Shown here one piece after another: positions 1 to 9,541 of a stretch of 64,000 nucleotides of DNA. The stretch comes from Sphaerotilus hippei (GTDB lineage Bacteria; Pseudomonadota; Gammaproteobacteria; Burkholderiales; Burkholderiaceae_C). The position numbers were made by a program, and so were the translations under genes. Location: contig NZ_QJJS01000003.1 of the NCBI RefSeq assembly GCF_003201595.1, positions 229,075-293,074 of the forward strand. The letters are read 5' to 3'. Every line of letters starts with the position of its first letter. Within the stretch, counting starts at the first letter, position 1. The notes below the pieces were generated by a model. The model did no database searches. It worked only from the letters and a program-made list of their open reading frames with translations, and was not told the origin of the DNA.

Positions 1-585
1 GCGGTGGCGCTGCTGTCACGGCTGGTGCTGGGCGAGCGGCTGGAGGGGCGTGTGCTGGCGGGCATCGGCTGCGCCGTGGCCGGCATCGCGCTGGTGTCCT
101 GGAGCCGCCACCAGCCGGGGGCCGAGGTGCTCGCGCCCGCCGAGGCCCGTCAGGCGCTGCTGGGCAACCTGCTGCTGATCGGCGCGGTGTTCTGCGAGGC
201 CAGTTATGTCGTGATCGGCAAGCGGCTCACCGGCAAGCTCGGCCCGCGGCGCATCAGCTCGCTGGTCAATCTGTGGGGGCTGGCGCTGGTCGCGCCGCTG
301 GCGCTCTGGCAGGCCGTGAGCTTCGATTTCCCGGCCGTGCCGCTGCCCACCTGGACGCTGCTGGTGTTCTACGCGCTGGCGGCCAGCATGATCACCGTCT
401 GGCTGTGGATGACCGGGCTGCGCCAGGTGCCGGCGGCCCGGGCGGGGGTGTTCACCGTGCTGCTGCCGGTGTCGGCGGCGCTGGTCGGCGTGCTGCTGCT
501 GGGCGAGCGCTTCTCGGCAGCGCAGGCCATGGCCTTCGGCCTGGCGATGCTGGGCATCGTGCTGGCCACCTGGCCGCGGCGCTGA
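1..585 (+). CDS. EamA/DMT-family transporter, 5' truncated
   Basis: Partial inner-membrane permease of the drug/metabolite transporter superfamily. The reading frame is open to the left edge, so the true start lies outside the window. About 194 residues remain, corresponding to roughly the last six or seven membrane segments of a usual ten. Long hydrophobic stretches alternate with short basic loops, and the second EamA half (LLGNLLLIGAVFCEASYVV onward) ends with the typical ALVGVLLLGERFSAAQAMAF segment before the last helix. The substrate cannot be inferred. It converges on dusA with a 44-base gap and is unrelated to it in function. Confidence 0.8.
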   Translation, partial: AVALLSRLVLGERLEGRVLAGIGCAVAGIALVSWSRHQPGAEVLAPAEARQALLGNLLLIGAVFCEASYVVIGKRLTGKLGPRRISSLVNLWGLALVAPLALWQAVSFDFPAVPLPTWTLLVFYALAASMITVWLWMTGLRQVPAARAGVFTVLLPVSAALVGVLLLGERFSAAQAMAFGLAMLGIVLATWPRR

Positions 586-629
586 ACGGGGCACGTCGCG
601 GGGTCGGGCTCAGGCGGGCTCAGGCGGGA

Positions 630-1682
<1,053 letters not shown>

Positions 1683-1689
1683 CCGCCGA

Positions 1690-3711
1690 TTATCCCGTCC
1701 GCTGCAGCCAGCTCTGCACCACCGCGACCAGCTGTTCACGCCGCTCGCGGCGGGTGAAGGTGTGGTCGGCGTCGGTGATGTGCTGGATCTCGAGCCGGCC
1801 GAGCCGCTCGAGCGCACGCACCCGCGAGCCGGCCTGCGCGCGCAGCAGGGCCTCGCCCGGGTCGCCGACCGAGAAGACGAAGCGCAGCCGGATGTGGGCG
1901 GTGGCGATCGCCTCGAGCCGGCGCCCCAGGTCACGCGAGGAGGTCAGCCCGACGCGGCGCCCGGCGTCGCGCAGCAGGCCGCCGGTGGCCTGGCCCATCT
2001 GGCGGCCCAGCACCCGCAGCGGATTGAGCAGGTTGACCTCACCCTGCAGCAGGCGTCGCCACAGCGCTCCGGACCGCCAGAGGCTGCGGTAGCGCTGCAT
2101 CTCGCCGGCGGCCTGGTGGTCCGACAGGCCGCTGCCCGGCTGCCAGCGGTGGGCATCGCGGAACACCAGCGGGTTGATCGCCAGCACGCCGCTGACCGCG
2201 GGCAGCGAGGCCCCGCGCGGATGCACGACCGCATGGGTCCAGCCCGACAGCAGCGCGTGGTAGGCGCCGGAGCACAGGCCGACCAGCTCGACCCGATGCC
2301 CGCCGGTGCGCTGGCGCAGGAAATCGACCGCCGAGCGGATCTGCTCGGAGGCCCGTGCCATGTAGACCACCTGCTGGGGCGAGCCGGGCAAGGGCGCGCT
2401 CTCGCCCAGCCCGGCCAGGTCGATGCGCAGCACCGTGTGGCCCTGGCGGGCCAGCCGCCGCGCCAGCAGCACGTTCAGGCGCGACGGCCCGGTGTGGCGG
2501 GTGGCCCCGGCGTTGAGCAGCAGCACCGCCTGGGGCTGGTGCGCCTTGTGCATCGCGGCCCAGTCCTTCGGTCGTGAGTCGACCACCGGGTGGTCAAACG
2601 GTTCGCTGACGACACCAAACAGCACGTGGGCACCGTACTGCAGTCGCACCGCCCGCTCGATGACCTCGCCCATGATGACGGGCTGGGCCTCGCGGGTCAG
2701 CGACAGGTCGGCCGCCATCGGAGGCACACGCCGCGCCGGGTCGCGGGGGGGCGTGCGGCCAGCCTTCCGGCTGCGCTCGCGCGCGGTGCAGCACAGGATC
2801 GACAGGCGCTGCAGCCACTGCACGCTGGCCCGGCTCCACAGCGCCGGGAACTGGCTCTGGTGCGGGTCCTGCATCATCTCCACGTAACCGGGCAGGCGCA
2901 GGTGGTCGACCTGGACCCCGGCCTGCCGCAGCGAGTCGGCCCAGGCGCCGACGCCCTGCGGATCGTCGAGGTCGTTGCGCTCGAGCACCAGCCAGTGACC
3001 GACCTTGGTGTCGCGCTCGCGCCGCAGATCGGTGCGCGACAGCAAGGTGGCGGCATCGGCCGACAGCAGCAGCCCGCCTGCCTCGAAATGCGAGCTGGCC
3101 GACGGATCGGCCAGGCCGGCGTCCCCGGCCGCGGCCAGCAGGCGCAGCTCGCGCAGGTAGTTGCGGCCCGACAGCACCGGCATCCAGGTGACGACCGCCA
3201 GCACGTCGTCGCGTTGCGCCGCCGCCTGCACCGCCAGCAGCGCGCCGGCACGCAGGCCCATCAGCACCACGCGCTCGGTGCCGGCGAGGTCGCACAGCCC
3301 GTCGGCGGCCCGGTGCACGCTGCGGGCCCAGCGGCCCAGGGTGTCGGGATCGAACTCGTCCCCACCCGAATCGCCGCAGCCCGGGTAGTCGAAGCGCAGC
3401 GTCGGGATGCCGGCCTCGGCCAGCTGGGTGGCCAGCACGCGCAGGCTGGCGTGGCTGCATTCCTCCTCGCGACCGAGCGCGTTGCAGATCAGCACGCCGA
3501 ACGGTGGCTCGTCGATGTCGGCACGGGCCGACGGATGCCACCAGCCGCTGATGCGCTCCTGCCCGAAGCCGTCCTGAGGCCCCAGGCACACCGGCCCGGG
3601 CTGGGTCGCGCCCGGGCCTTCATCGTGGCCGTCGAGCGTGGGATGGATGAAGTCCAGCAGGCTGTCCGAAGGATCTTCGTGCTGCCAGACCACGTCCGGA
3701 TCGTGGGTCAT
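1690..3711 (-). CDS. Tandem alpha/beta hydrolase (two S33-like domains) in the carrier-protein cluster
   Basis: A 673-residue protein made of two alpha/beta-hydrolase domains, about residues 65-300 and 345-673. Both resemble the serine aminopeptidase/exosortase-associated hydrolase group. The nucleophile elbows are not canonical: domain 1 has GLRAG at 152-156, with Arg154 where serine is expected, and domain 2 has GLCSG at 478-482, with Cys480. Domain 2 keeps a late DADHTF histidine motif. The ATG at 3711 overlaps the stop of the upstream GH2 gene (ATGA) and follows a strong AAGGGGGG ribosome site, indicating translational coupling. No signal peptide is seen, so it is probably cytoplasmic. 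A thioesterase or acyltransferase releasing a carrier-bound product is an inference only. Confidence 0.75.
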   Translation of the reverse strand: MTHDPDVVWQHEDPSDSLLDFIHPTLDGHDEGPGATQPGPVCLGPQDGFGQERISGWWHPSARADIDEPPFGVLICNALGREEECSHASLRVLATQLAEAGIPTLRFDYPGCGDSGGDEFDPDTLGRWARSVHRAADGLCDLAGTERVVLMGLRAGALLAVQAAAQRDDVLAVVTWMPVLSGRNYLRELRLLAAAGDAGLADPSASSHFEAGGLLLSADAATLLSRTDLRRERDTKVGHWLVLERNDLDDPQGVGAWADSLRQAGVQVDHLRLPGYVEMMQDPHQSQFPALWSRASVQWLQRLSILCCTARERSRKAGRTPPRDPARRVPPMAADLSLTREAQPVIMGEVIERAVRLQYGAHVLFGVVSEPFDHPVVDSRPKDWAAMHKAHQPQAVLLLNAGATRHTGPSRLNVLLARRLARQGHTVLRIDLAGLGESAPLPGSPQQVVYMARASEQIRSAVDFLRQRTGGHRVELVGLCSGAYHALLSGWTHAVVHPRGASLPAVSGVLAINPLVFRDAHRWQPGSGLSDHQAAGEMQRYRSLWRSGALWRRLLQGEVNLLNPLRVLGRQMGQATGGLLRDAGRRVGLTSSRDLGRRLEAIATAHIRLRFVFSVGDPGEALLRAQAGSRVRALERLGRLEIQHITDADHTFTRRERREQLVAVVQSWLQRTG

Positions 3712-6368
3712 GTGCCCCCCTTGATGACGACAGGGCCGCTCAGGCCGGGCGCCAGCGCACAGCCCCGCAGCGGCGGGATGCGCTTCGAAGGCGCCAGGTC
3801 GATCGCGCGCAGCCGCACCGCACGCGTCTCGCCGGGCGCCAGATGGAAAAATTCGTCGTCGGCCACCCAGCCCGGCACGTCGAAATGGACCGCCGGACAC
3901 AAGGTCTCGGCCCGCAGCGTCACCTCGGCCACGCCATGGCCGAGCGCCTGCGCGTCGGCCTGCAGCTGCGCGGCTTCCCGGCCCGGCCGCAGCAGCCCGC
4001 CCGGGAAGTGCCAGTGTTCGGAGAGGGTCCGGCCGTCGGCGCCGAGCAGCCGGGCGCTCACCGCCTCATGCCCGCGGGGGCCGAAGCGGTGGGCCCAGGT
4101 CAGGTCGATCCAGCGGTCCAGGCTGGCGGCCACCGGGATCGCTGCGTGACCATGGGCCGCAAGCTCCAGGTCGATGCCCAGCGACTCGAGCGCCGAGCGC
4201 TGGCGCCAGACGTCCAGCCGCAGCCGCGCCTGCAGCGGCTGCGGCCCTTCATTGATCACATGGGCGACCAGTCCGCTGTGGCCTTCGTCGGCCAGCAGCA
4301 CGGCCTGCGGCTGCAGCACCCGGCGCAGCGCATGGCAGACCGACTTCGGCAGGCCGCGGTCATCGAGCAGGCCCCAGCCGGCGCCCGGGCGCAGGTCGCG
4401 CAGCCACCACACCAGCGCGCCGCGGCAGGCGCTGCCTGGCAGGCGCCATTCGGCCATCGCCGCGGCCATGACCTCGGCCGTCGTGATGCGCGACAGCATC
4501 AGGTAGCGGTCGTGGTCGCTGTAGCGCAGCGTGCGGGCCGACTCGCCCGACAGCAGCTCGAGGTAATGGTCCCGCACGTCGTCGAAGTCCCAGCCGGCGC
4601 CCAGGTCGCGGGGTGAGCCTTCCTTCCAGGCGGGATGGGTCACGCGCACCCCGGTGCCCCCGCGCAGGCGCGACAGCGTCGCCGCCGGCGGCACGTTGGC
4701 GAATGCCAGGCACTCGGTGGCAAAACGGGGCGCCAGCCGGCGAGCATCCTCCAGCGGACGCAGGTAGGCCCCGACCGCGTAGGCGCTGGTCGTGCCCGAA
4801 TCGGGGGCGTGGGGAAAGGCGCCGCCATGGGCGCTCGAGGGCCAGTACGGCGTGCCGGGCAGCACCTCGCCGACCAGCGCCGGCAGGGTCTCGTGGAACA
4901 GCGCGGGCTCCCAGTCGGCGCGGGGCGCACCCCACATCGCCGCCTGCTGGCCGACCTCCGAATTGCCGCAGACCAGCACCACGCAGGGGTGGGACTGCCA
5001 GTGGCCCAGCTGCTGGCGCGCCTCGGTCTCGACGCTGCGCCGCCAGGCCTCGTCGTCGTGCGGGAAATCCATGTTCGCGAACATGAACTCCTGCCAGACC
5101 ATCAGCCCGGCCCGGTCGCAGGCGGCGTGGAAGGACGCCTCCTCGTAGACCATCGTGCCGGCCACCCGCACCATGTTCATGCCGGTGGCGCAGACCTGCG
5201 CCACCGCCGCCTCATGCTGGTCGGGCGTGGCCCGCAGGCCGACGACATCGAGCGGCGTCCAGCAGGCGCCGCGGCAGAAGACCGGCTGCCCGTTGATGCG
5301 CACGCGGAAATCGCCGCCGTCGGTGTCCACCTCCACGCGGCGGAAACCGATGCAGCCCAGGTCGGTGAACGTGACCTGCATGCCGTCGTCGAGTCGCAGC
5401 GTCGCCCGGTAGAGCGCCGGCTCGCCGTGGGTGTGAGGCCACCACGGATCGACCACCGGCAGCCGCAGCCGGGTGCGCCAGCACGCGCGGCCCGCCTCGG
5501 GTTGCAGCAGCACGCGGGCCACCGGATCCTCCTCGACGAGGGTGTGGCGCTCGCGCGTCAGCAGCAGCTCCACCACCGGGGGCGGAGCGGCACGCAGGTC
5601 CGCGCCGCCGGCCTGCAGCGGCACCTCGATGTCCAGCCGACCTTCGGCACCGTCCAGCCAGGCCTGCAGCCGGGCCGGGCCGACCTGCCAGCCGGGCGAG
5701 GCGCCCGGCAGCACCAGCCGCACGTCCCGCCAGGCGCCGACCGGCGCGGCCGGGGGTGACCAGCCGGGCGTGCGCCCGAGCACGCTCGTGCGCCACCAGC
5801 GCAGCTGCTGGTGCTCGATCATCGGGGCACGCCAGCGCGGCCGCGGCCGGCGCTGCTGCAGCGCCGCGTCCAGCGAACGGGCGACGATCACCAGCCGATG
5901 CCGACCCGGGGTCAGCCCGTCCAGCGGCACGGCGTGGGCGACGAACATGTTGCGGCTGTCGAGCAGTCGCCGCCCGTCGAGCCAGACCTCGGCCAGCGTG
6001 GCCAGGCCGTCGAGCTCGAGCCGCGCCCCCCCGGCCCCCGCGAGCTCGTCGGCCCGCAGGAACAGGTCGAGCGCCATCCACCAGTCGGCGGCGTCCAGCG
6101 CATTGCCCAGCGCCGCGCCGGCCACAGGGGCCGCCGTCATGCGCTGCGCGACCACGCTCCAGTCGGCGCCGGCCGGGGCCAGCCCGCGCAGCATGGCCGC
6201 CACCGTGCCCAGGCGATCGACGGCCTGCCAGCCGGTGGCCGGCAGCTCGTCCGGGCCGGCCCACTGCCCGGGCGCCGAGGCGATCAGGCGCCAGGGCGAA
6301 GGCTCGCCGTGCTCGTCGACCGAGCCCGGCATCAGGGAAGGCGCCCGCAGCGCCGATGGCTCGCTCAC
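3708..6368 (-). CDS. Glycoside hydrolase family 2, beta-mannosidase-like protein
   Basis: An 886-residue protein with the GH2 domain order: an N-terminal jelly-roll (about 70-220), an immunoglobulin-like domain, then a TIM barrel (about 350-640). The motif FCRGACWTPLD starts the barrel. The expected acid/base lies in VCGNSE (Glu471) and the likely nucleophile in RFATECLAF (Glu552). The first motif differs from the usual GNNE. There is no signal peptide, which is unusual for a polysaccharide-degrading enzyme but fits a biosynthetic or glycoside-processing role inside the cell. The start is GTG at 6368, 11 bases after the carrier-protein stop, and the 3' end overlaps the hydrolase start by four bases. 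The substrate is unknown. Confidence 0.78.
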   Translation of the reverse strand: MSEPSALRAPSLMPGSVDEHGEPSPWRLIASAPGQWAGPDELPATGWQAVDRLGTVAAMLRGLAPAGADWSVVAQRMTAAPVAGAALGNALDAADWWMALDLFLRADELAGAGGARLELDGLATLAEVWLDGRRLLDSRNMFVAHAVPLDGLTPGRHRLVIVARSLDAALQQRRPRPRWRAPMIEHQQLRWWRTSVLGRTPGWSPPAAPVGAWRDVRLVLPGASPGWQVGPARLQAWLDGAEGRLDIEVPLQAGGADLRAAPPPVVELLLTRERHTLVEEDPVARVLLQPEAGRACWRTRLRLPVVDPWWPHTHGEPALYRATLRLDDGMQVTFTDLGCIGFRRVEVDTDGGDFRVRINGQPVFCRGACWTPLDVVGLRATPDQHEAAVAQVCATGMNMVRVAGTMVYEEASFHAACDRAGLMVWQEFMFANMDFPHDDEAWRRSVETEARQQLGHWQSHPCVVLVCGNSEVGQQAAMWGAPRADWEPALFHETLPALVGEVLPGTPYWPSSAHGGAFPHAPDSGTTSAYAVGAYLRPLEDARRLAPRFATECLAFANVPPAATLSRLRGGTGVRVTHPAWKEGSPRDLGAGWDFDDVRDHYLELLSGESARTLRYSDHDRYLMLSRITTAEVMAAAMAEWRLPGSACRGALVWWLRDLRPGAGWGLLDDRGLPKSVCHALRRVLQPQAVLLADEGHSGLVAHVINEGPQPLQARLRLDVWRQRSALESLGIDLELAAHGHAAIPVAASLDRWIDLTWAHRFGPRGHEAVSARLLGADGRTLSEHWHFPGGLLRPGREAAQLQADAQALGHGVAEVTLRAETLCPAVHFDVPGWVADDEFFHLAPGETRAVRLRAIDLAPSKRIPPLRGCALAPGLSGPVVIKGGT

Positions 6369-6379
6369 CCGCAGATCCG

Positions 6380-6646
6380 TCAGGCCGCCTGCAGTTCGAG
6401 CACGGCGCCACGGATGGCGGCGATGCTGGCGAACACCGCCCGGTTGAGCATGCTGTCCGGGAACTCGAGGTCAAAACGGCCCTCGAGGGCCAGCATCACG
6501 TTGACGCTCGCGTGCGAGCTCATGCCGGCCTGGTAGAGATCGGCGTCGGCGTCGAGCTCGAGCGCGTCCACGCTCAGGCGCGCGTGGGCCTTGAGCACCT
6601 CGCGGATGTCGGCGTCGATCGGGGTGTGGTCCTGGACCTGGGTCAT
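6380..6646 (-). CDS. Acyl carrier protein (putative aminoacyl carrier)
   Basis: An 88-residue acidic four-helix carrier protein. The phosphopantetheine attachment site is read as GMSSH, with Ser44 aligned to the serine of the usual G-x-D-S-L motif; the preceding aspartate is replaced by serine. It differs from the housekeeping AcpP, which is not in this window. It lies between an AcpS-type transferase (ATGA overlap with its stop) and the GH2 gene, so it is co-expressed with both. With a SerRS-like amino acid:[carrier protein] ligase across the divergent promoter, the most likely cargo is an amino acid thioester, not a fatty acyl chain. That cargo is inferred from context. Confidence 0.85.
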   Translation of the reverse strand: MTQVQDHTPIDADIREVLKAHARLSVDALELDADADLYQAGMSSHASVNVMLALEGRFDLEFPDSMLNRAVFASIAAIRGAVLELQAA

Positions 6647-7158
6647 CGTGTCGTGCTCTTGAAAAGGGAATGGGAAGGATCGGGGCAACACAGCAGTGTC
6701 ACGCAGGCCAGCGCGAACGGGCCGTCGTGACTGAGGCTGAGCGAGCAGCTGTACACGCCCAGCGCACGCGCACGCTGCTGCGCGTTGTCATGCAGAGTCA
6801 ATATCGGCTGTCCGAGCGCATCCCTGACCACCTCGATGGAGGTCCAGGACACCCCCAGATGGGTGAGCCCGAGCGCCTTGATCGCCGCCTCCTTGGCCGC
6901 GAAACGGGCGGCCAGCCGGGCCGCCTGCAGATCGACATCCGGTGTGCTCAGGGCATAGTCGATCTCCTGCGGCGTGTAGACCCGGCGCAGGTAACGTTCG
7001 CGATTTCCCCCCAAGGCCTGGGCAATGTCGGCCACTCCGGCCAGATCCACGCCGGTGCGCAGCACGGGCAGCAGCAGCTGACGGCGCGGCACACCGGCAG
7101 TCGCGGGCGCTCGGGGCCGGACGGTGGCACGTGGCCACAGTGGTCGAAAACGTTGCAT
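6643..7158 (-). CDS. AcpS-type 4'-phosphopantetheinyl transferase
   Basis: Moves 4'-phosphopantetheine from coenzyme A to a carrier-protein serine, producing the holo form. Both AcpS hallmarks are present: the metal-binding TGVDLAGV (about 35-42, the family's GxDxxxx) and ARFAAKEAAIKALG (from residue 84). The 171 residues exceed the usual 120-130 because of an Arg/Pro-rich N-terminal extension of about 30 residues. A later start is therefore possible, though none is clearly better. The stop overlaps the carrier-protein start (ATGA). The coupling suggests a dedicated enzyme for the adjacent carrier protein rather than the housekeeping AcpS, which normally sits with rnc/era/pdxJ. Confidence 0.85.
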   Translation of the reverse strand: MQRFRPLWPRATVRPRAPATAGVPRRQLLLPVLRTGVDLAGVADIAQALGGNRERYLRRVYTPQEIDYALSTPDVDLQAARLAARFAAKEAAIKALGLTHLGVSWTSIEVVRDALGQPILTLHDNAQQRARALGVYSCSLSLSHDGPFALACVTLLCCPDPSHSLFKSTTR

Positions 7159-7367
7159 CGGGTTGATCTGGACAGGAGTTTGGTTCCGGCTCTGCCGTTA
7201 TTATTACAAAGCGTTACTTCAGCAGTCGATTGTCTCGTCAACTTGGACCGATTCGGTGTCCGCACCGCATTTTCAGGCCTTCATTGCTCGCTTCAACTGC
7301 CGAAGGAAGTGTCATTGCATGTTCTGCATGCCGCCCCGTCACCCCCTTTGCACGAGCGATCGCCCGC
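7159..7367. promoter_or_regulatory. Divergent promoter region of the carrier-protein cluster
   Basis: A 209-base gap between the leftward AcpS operon and the rightward acyl-CoA dehydrogenase operon. The middle part (about 7195-7245) is clearly more AT-rich than its surroundings, with TTATTATTACAAAGCG at its left end, as expected of back-to-back promoters. I could not fix exact -35/-10 boxes or a convincing operator. Confidence 0.5.
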
Positions 7368-8546
7368 ATGGACACCCACAGCCGCCCCCACGATTTCCAG
7401 CTGATCCTTGAATCGGCCCGCCGCATCGCCGCCGACATCTGCGCGCCCCACGCAGCCGACGTCGACGCCCGTGCGCGCTTTCCGCAGGAAAGCGTGGAGG
7501 CGTTCCGGCGCCACGGCCTGCTGTCGGCCGCGGTGCCGGCCAGCCACGGCGGCCCGGGCTGCACGATGCGTCAGCTCGGGCAGCTGTGCGCGATCATCGC
7601 CGGGGCCTGCGGCTCCAGCGGCATGGTGCTGGCCATGCACTACAGCCAGCTGGCCTGCCTGGTCCGCCACGGTATCGGTGCGCCGTTCTTCGACACCTAC
7701 CTGCGCGAACTGGTGCAGCAGCAGTACCTGCTGGCCTCGATCACCTCGGAGGTCGGCACCTTCGGCGACACCCGCTCCAGCCTCTGCGCGGTCGAGCGCG
7801 ACGGCCAGCGCTTCACGCTGAACAAGGAGGCCACCACCGGCTCCTACTGCGCCCACGCCGACGCCATCCTGGTGACCTGCCGCCGCGACGCCGACGCCCC
7901 GGCGAGCGACCAGGTGCTGGTGCTCGTCACCCCCGGCGACTACAGCCTGACCCAGACCACCACCTGGGACACGCTGGGCATGCGCGGCACCTGCAGCCCC
8001 GGCTTCCGGCTCGAGTCCAGCGCCTCGGACGTGCAGATCCTGCCCGGCAGCTTCGCCGACAGCGCCTCGCAGAGCATGGTGCCGTACTCGCACATCCTCT
8101 GGTCGGCCCTGTGGACGGGCATCGCCACCGACGCGCTGTCCAAGGCCGCCGGTTGCGTGCGGGCGGCCGCCCGCAAGAACCCCGGCGAGGTGCCGGCCAC
8201 CGCGCGGCCGCTGGCCACCGCGATGCAGGCCCTGCAGTCCATGCGCCACAACTGGCAGGCGGTGGCCGACGAGTTCGACGCGATCGAGGCCCGGGGGGCA
8301 CGCTCGGAGCTGCTCAAGATGGGCTGGGCGCTGAAGATGAACCACCTCAAGGTGGCCTGCTCGGAGCAGGCCCCGCAGCTGGTGCATCAGGCGCTGCAGA
8401 TCATCGGCCTGCCGGCGTTCAAGAACGACAGCCCGCTGGCGCTGGGTCGCCACTACCGCGACGCGCTGAGCGCGGCGCTGATGATCGCCAACGAGCGCAT
8501 CCGCGGCAAGAGCGCGGCGCTGCTGATGGTGCTCAAGGACGAGTGA
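7368..8546 (+). CDS. Acyl-CoA dehydrogenase-family flavoprotein of the carrier-protein cluster
   Basis: A 392-residue member of the acyl-CoA dehydrogenase fold. It has an N-terminal helical domain (to about 120, with LLSAAVPASHGGPG), a middle beta domain with the flavin/substrate loop region (ITSEVGTFGDTRSS), and a C-terminal helical bundle ending in ALMIANERIRGKSAALLM. The ATG at 7368 matches where family similarity begins; an upstream in-frame extension is not domain-like. Relatives that oxidise aminoacyl groups on carrier proteins are known, for example the prolyl-carrier-protein oxidases of pyrrole biosynthesis. The neighbouring amino acid:carrier ligase therefore makes an aminoacyl-thioester substrate plausible, as an inference. 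It is first gene of the rightward operon. Confidence 0.85.
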   Translation: MDTHSRPHDFQLILESARRIAADICAPHAADVDARARFPQESVEAFRRHGLLSAAVPASHGGPGCTMRQLGQLCAIIAGACGSSGMVLAMHYSQLACLVRHGIGAPFFDTYLRELVQQQYLLASITSEVGTFGDTRSSLCAVERDGQRFTLNKEATTGSYCAHADAILVTCRRDADAPASDQVLVLVTPGDYSLTQTTTWDTLGMRGTCSPGFRLESSASDVQILPGSFADSASQSMVPYSHILWSALWTGIATDALSKAAGCVRAAARKNPGEVPATARPLATAMQALQSMRHNWQAVADEFDAIEARGARSELLKMGWALKMNHLKVACSEQAPQLVHQALQIIGLPAFKNDSPLALGRHYRDALSAALMIANERIRGKSAALLMVLKDE

Positions 8547-8613
8547 TCCGGCACCCGCGCCGCATCGCCCCGATCGACACCGCCCCCAACGACCTGCGAG
8601 GACACCCCTGCCC

Positions 8614-9534
8614 ATGAACGACGCGCCCCGGACCTTCGACATCGAGACCTTCTACCAGTCGCTGGTCGAGCACGGCCTGATCGTGCCCACCGGCATCCGC
8701 GGCGGCTACGGCCGCAGCGCGGTGTTCGAGGACATCCTCAACCGCTTCAACGACCTCGTCAGCCGCACGGCGGCCGACGACGGCGCGCAGTGGTTCACCT
8801 TCCCGCCCATCGTGCCGCGCACGCTGATCGAGAAGGTCGGCTACATGGACAACTTCCCGCAACTCTCCGGCTCGGTGCACAGCTTCTGCGGCGACGAGGC
8901 CGTCGCCAAGGAGATCTCGCGGCGCATCCATGCCGGCGAGCGCTGGGAGGATCTGCTCGACATCACCGAGGTCATGCTGACCCCGGCGGCCTGCTATCCG
9001 GTCTACCCGATGTTCTCCGGGCTGCTGCCGCAGGGCGGTCGGCTGGTGACGGTGCTCAACTGGGTCTACCGCCACGAGCCCTCGGACGAGCCGACCCGGC
9101 TGCAGTCCTTCCGCATGCGCGAGTTCATCCGGGTGGGCACGCCCGACGAGGTGGTCGCCTGGCGCAACCAGTGGCTCGACCGTGGCCTGGCGCTGCTCGG
9201 GAGCCTGGGCCTGCCGGTGGCCAGCGACGTCGCCAGCGATCCGTTCTTCGGCCGCGGCGGGCGTTTCATGGCCGCCAGCCAGAAGGACCAGCGCCTGAAG
9301 TTCGAGATCCTCTGCCCGGTCATCTCGCAGGAGAAACCGACGGCGATCTGCTCCTTCAACTGGCACCAGGATCACTTCAGCTCGGCCTTCGGCATCCGCA
9401 GCGCCGACCAGCAGATGGCCAGCACGGCCTGCCTGGGCTTCGGGCTGGAGCGGGTGACGCTGGCGCTGCTCAAGCACCACGGCCTGGACCCGAAGACCTG
9501 GCCCGCCGAGGTGCGCGCCCAGCTGTGGGGGTGA
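8614..9534 (+). CDS. SerRS-like amino acid:[carrier protein] ligase
   Basis: A 306-residue class II aminoacyl-tRNA-synthetase catalytic core without a tRNA-binding arm. Such proteins activate a small amino acid (glycine or alanine in the characterised Bradyrhizobium enzymes) and load it on the phosphopantetheine arm of a carrier protein. Motif 2 is seen at SFRMREF and motif 3 at GFGLER (Arg280). Cys127, Glu170 and Cys273 match the three zinc ligands of this family and of methanogen-type SerRS. The length is typical. It stands between the dehydrogenase homologue and a DUF1839 gene, the usual company of this family, and faces the carrier-protein operon. The amino acid used here cannot be read from sequence. 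Confidence 0.88.
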   Translation: MNDAPRTFDIETFYQSLVEHGLIVPTGIRGGYGRSAVFEDILNRFNDLVSRTAADDGAQWFTFPPIVPRTLIEKVGYMDNFPQLSGSVHSFCGDEAVAKEISRRIHAGERWEDLLDITEVMLTPAACYPVYPMFSGLLPQGGRLVTVLNWVYRHEPSDEPTRLQSFRMREFIRVGTPDEVVAWRNQWLDRGLALLGSLGLPVASDVASDPFFGRGGRFMAASQKDQRLKFEILCPVISQEKPTAICSFNWHQDHFSSAFGIRSADQQMASTACLGFGLERVTLALLKHHGLDPKTWPAEVRAQLWG

Positions 9535-9541
9535 GGCCGGC

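Noticed and set aside
1683-1934. N-terminal extension of dusA upstream of the GTG at 1682
   Set aside because: The extra 84 residues are Arg/Ser/Pro-rich, overlap the adjacent hydrolase gene and do not resemble Dus proteins.
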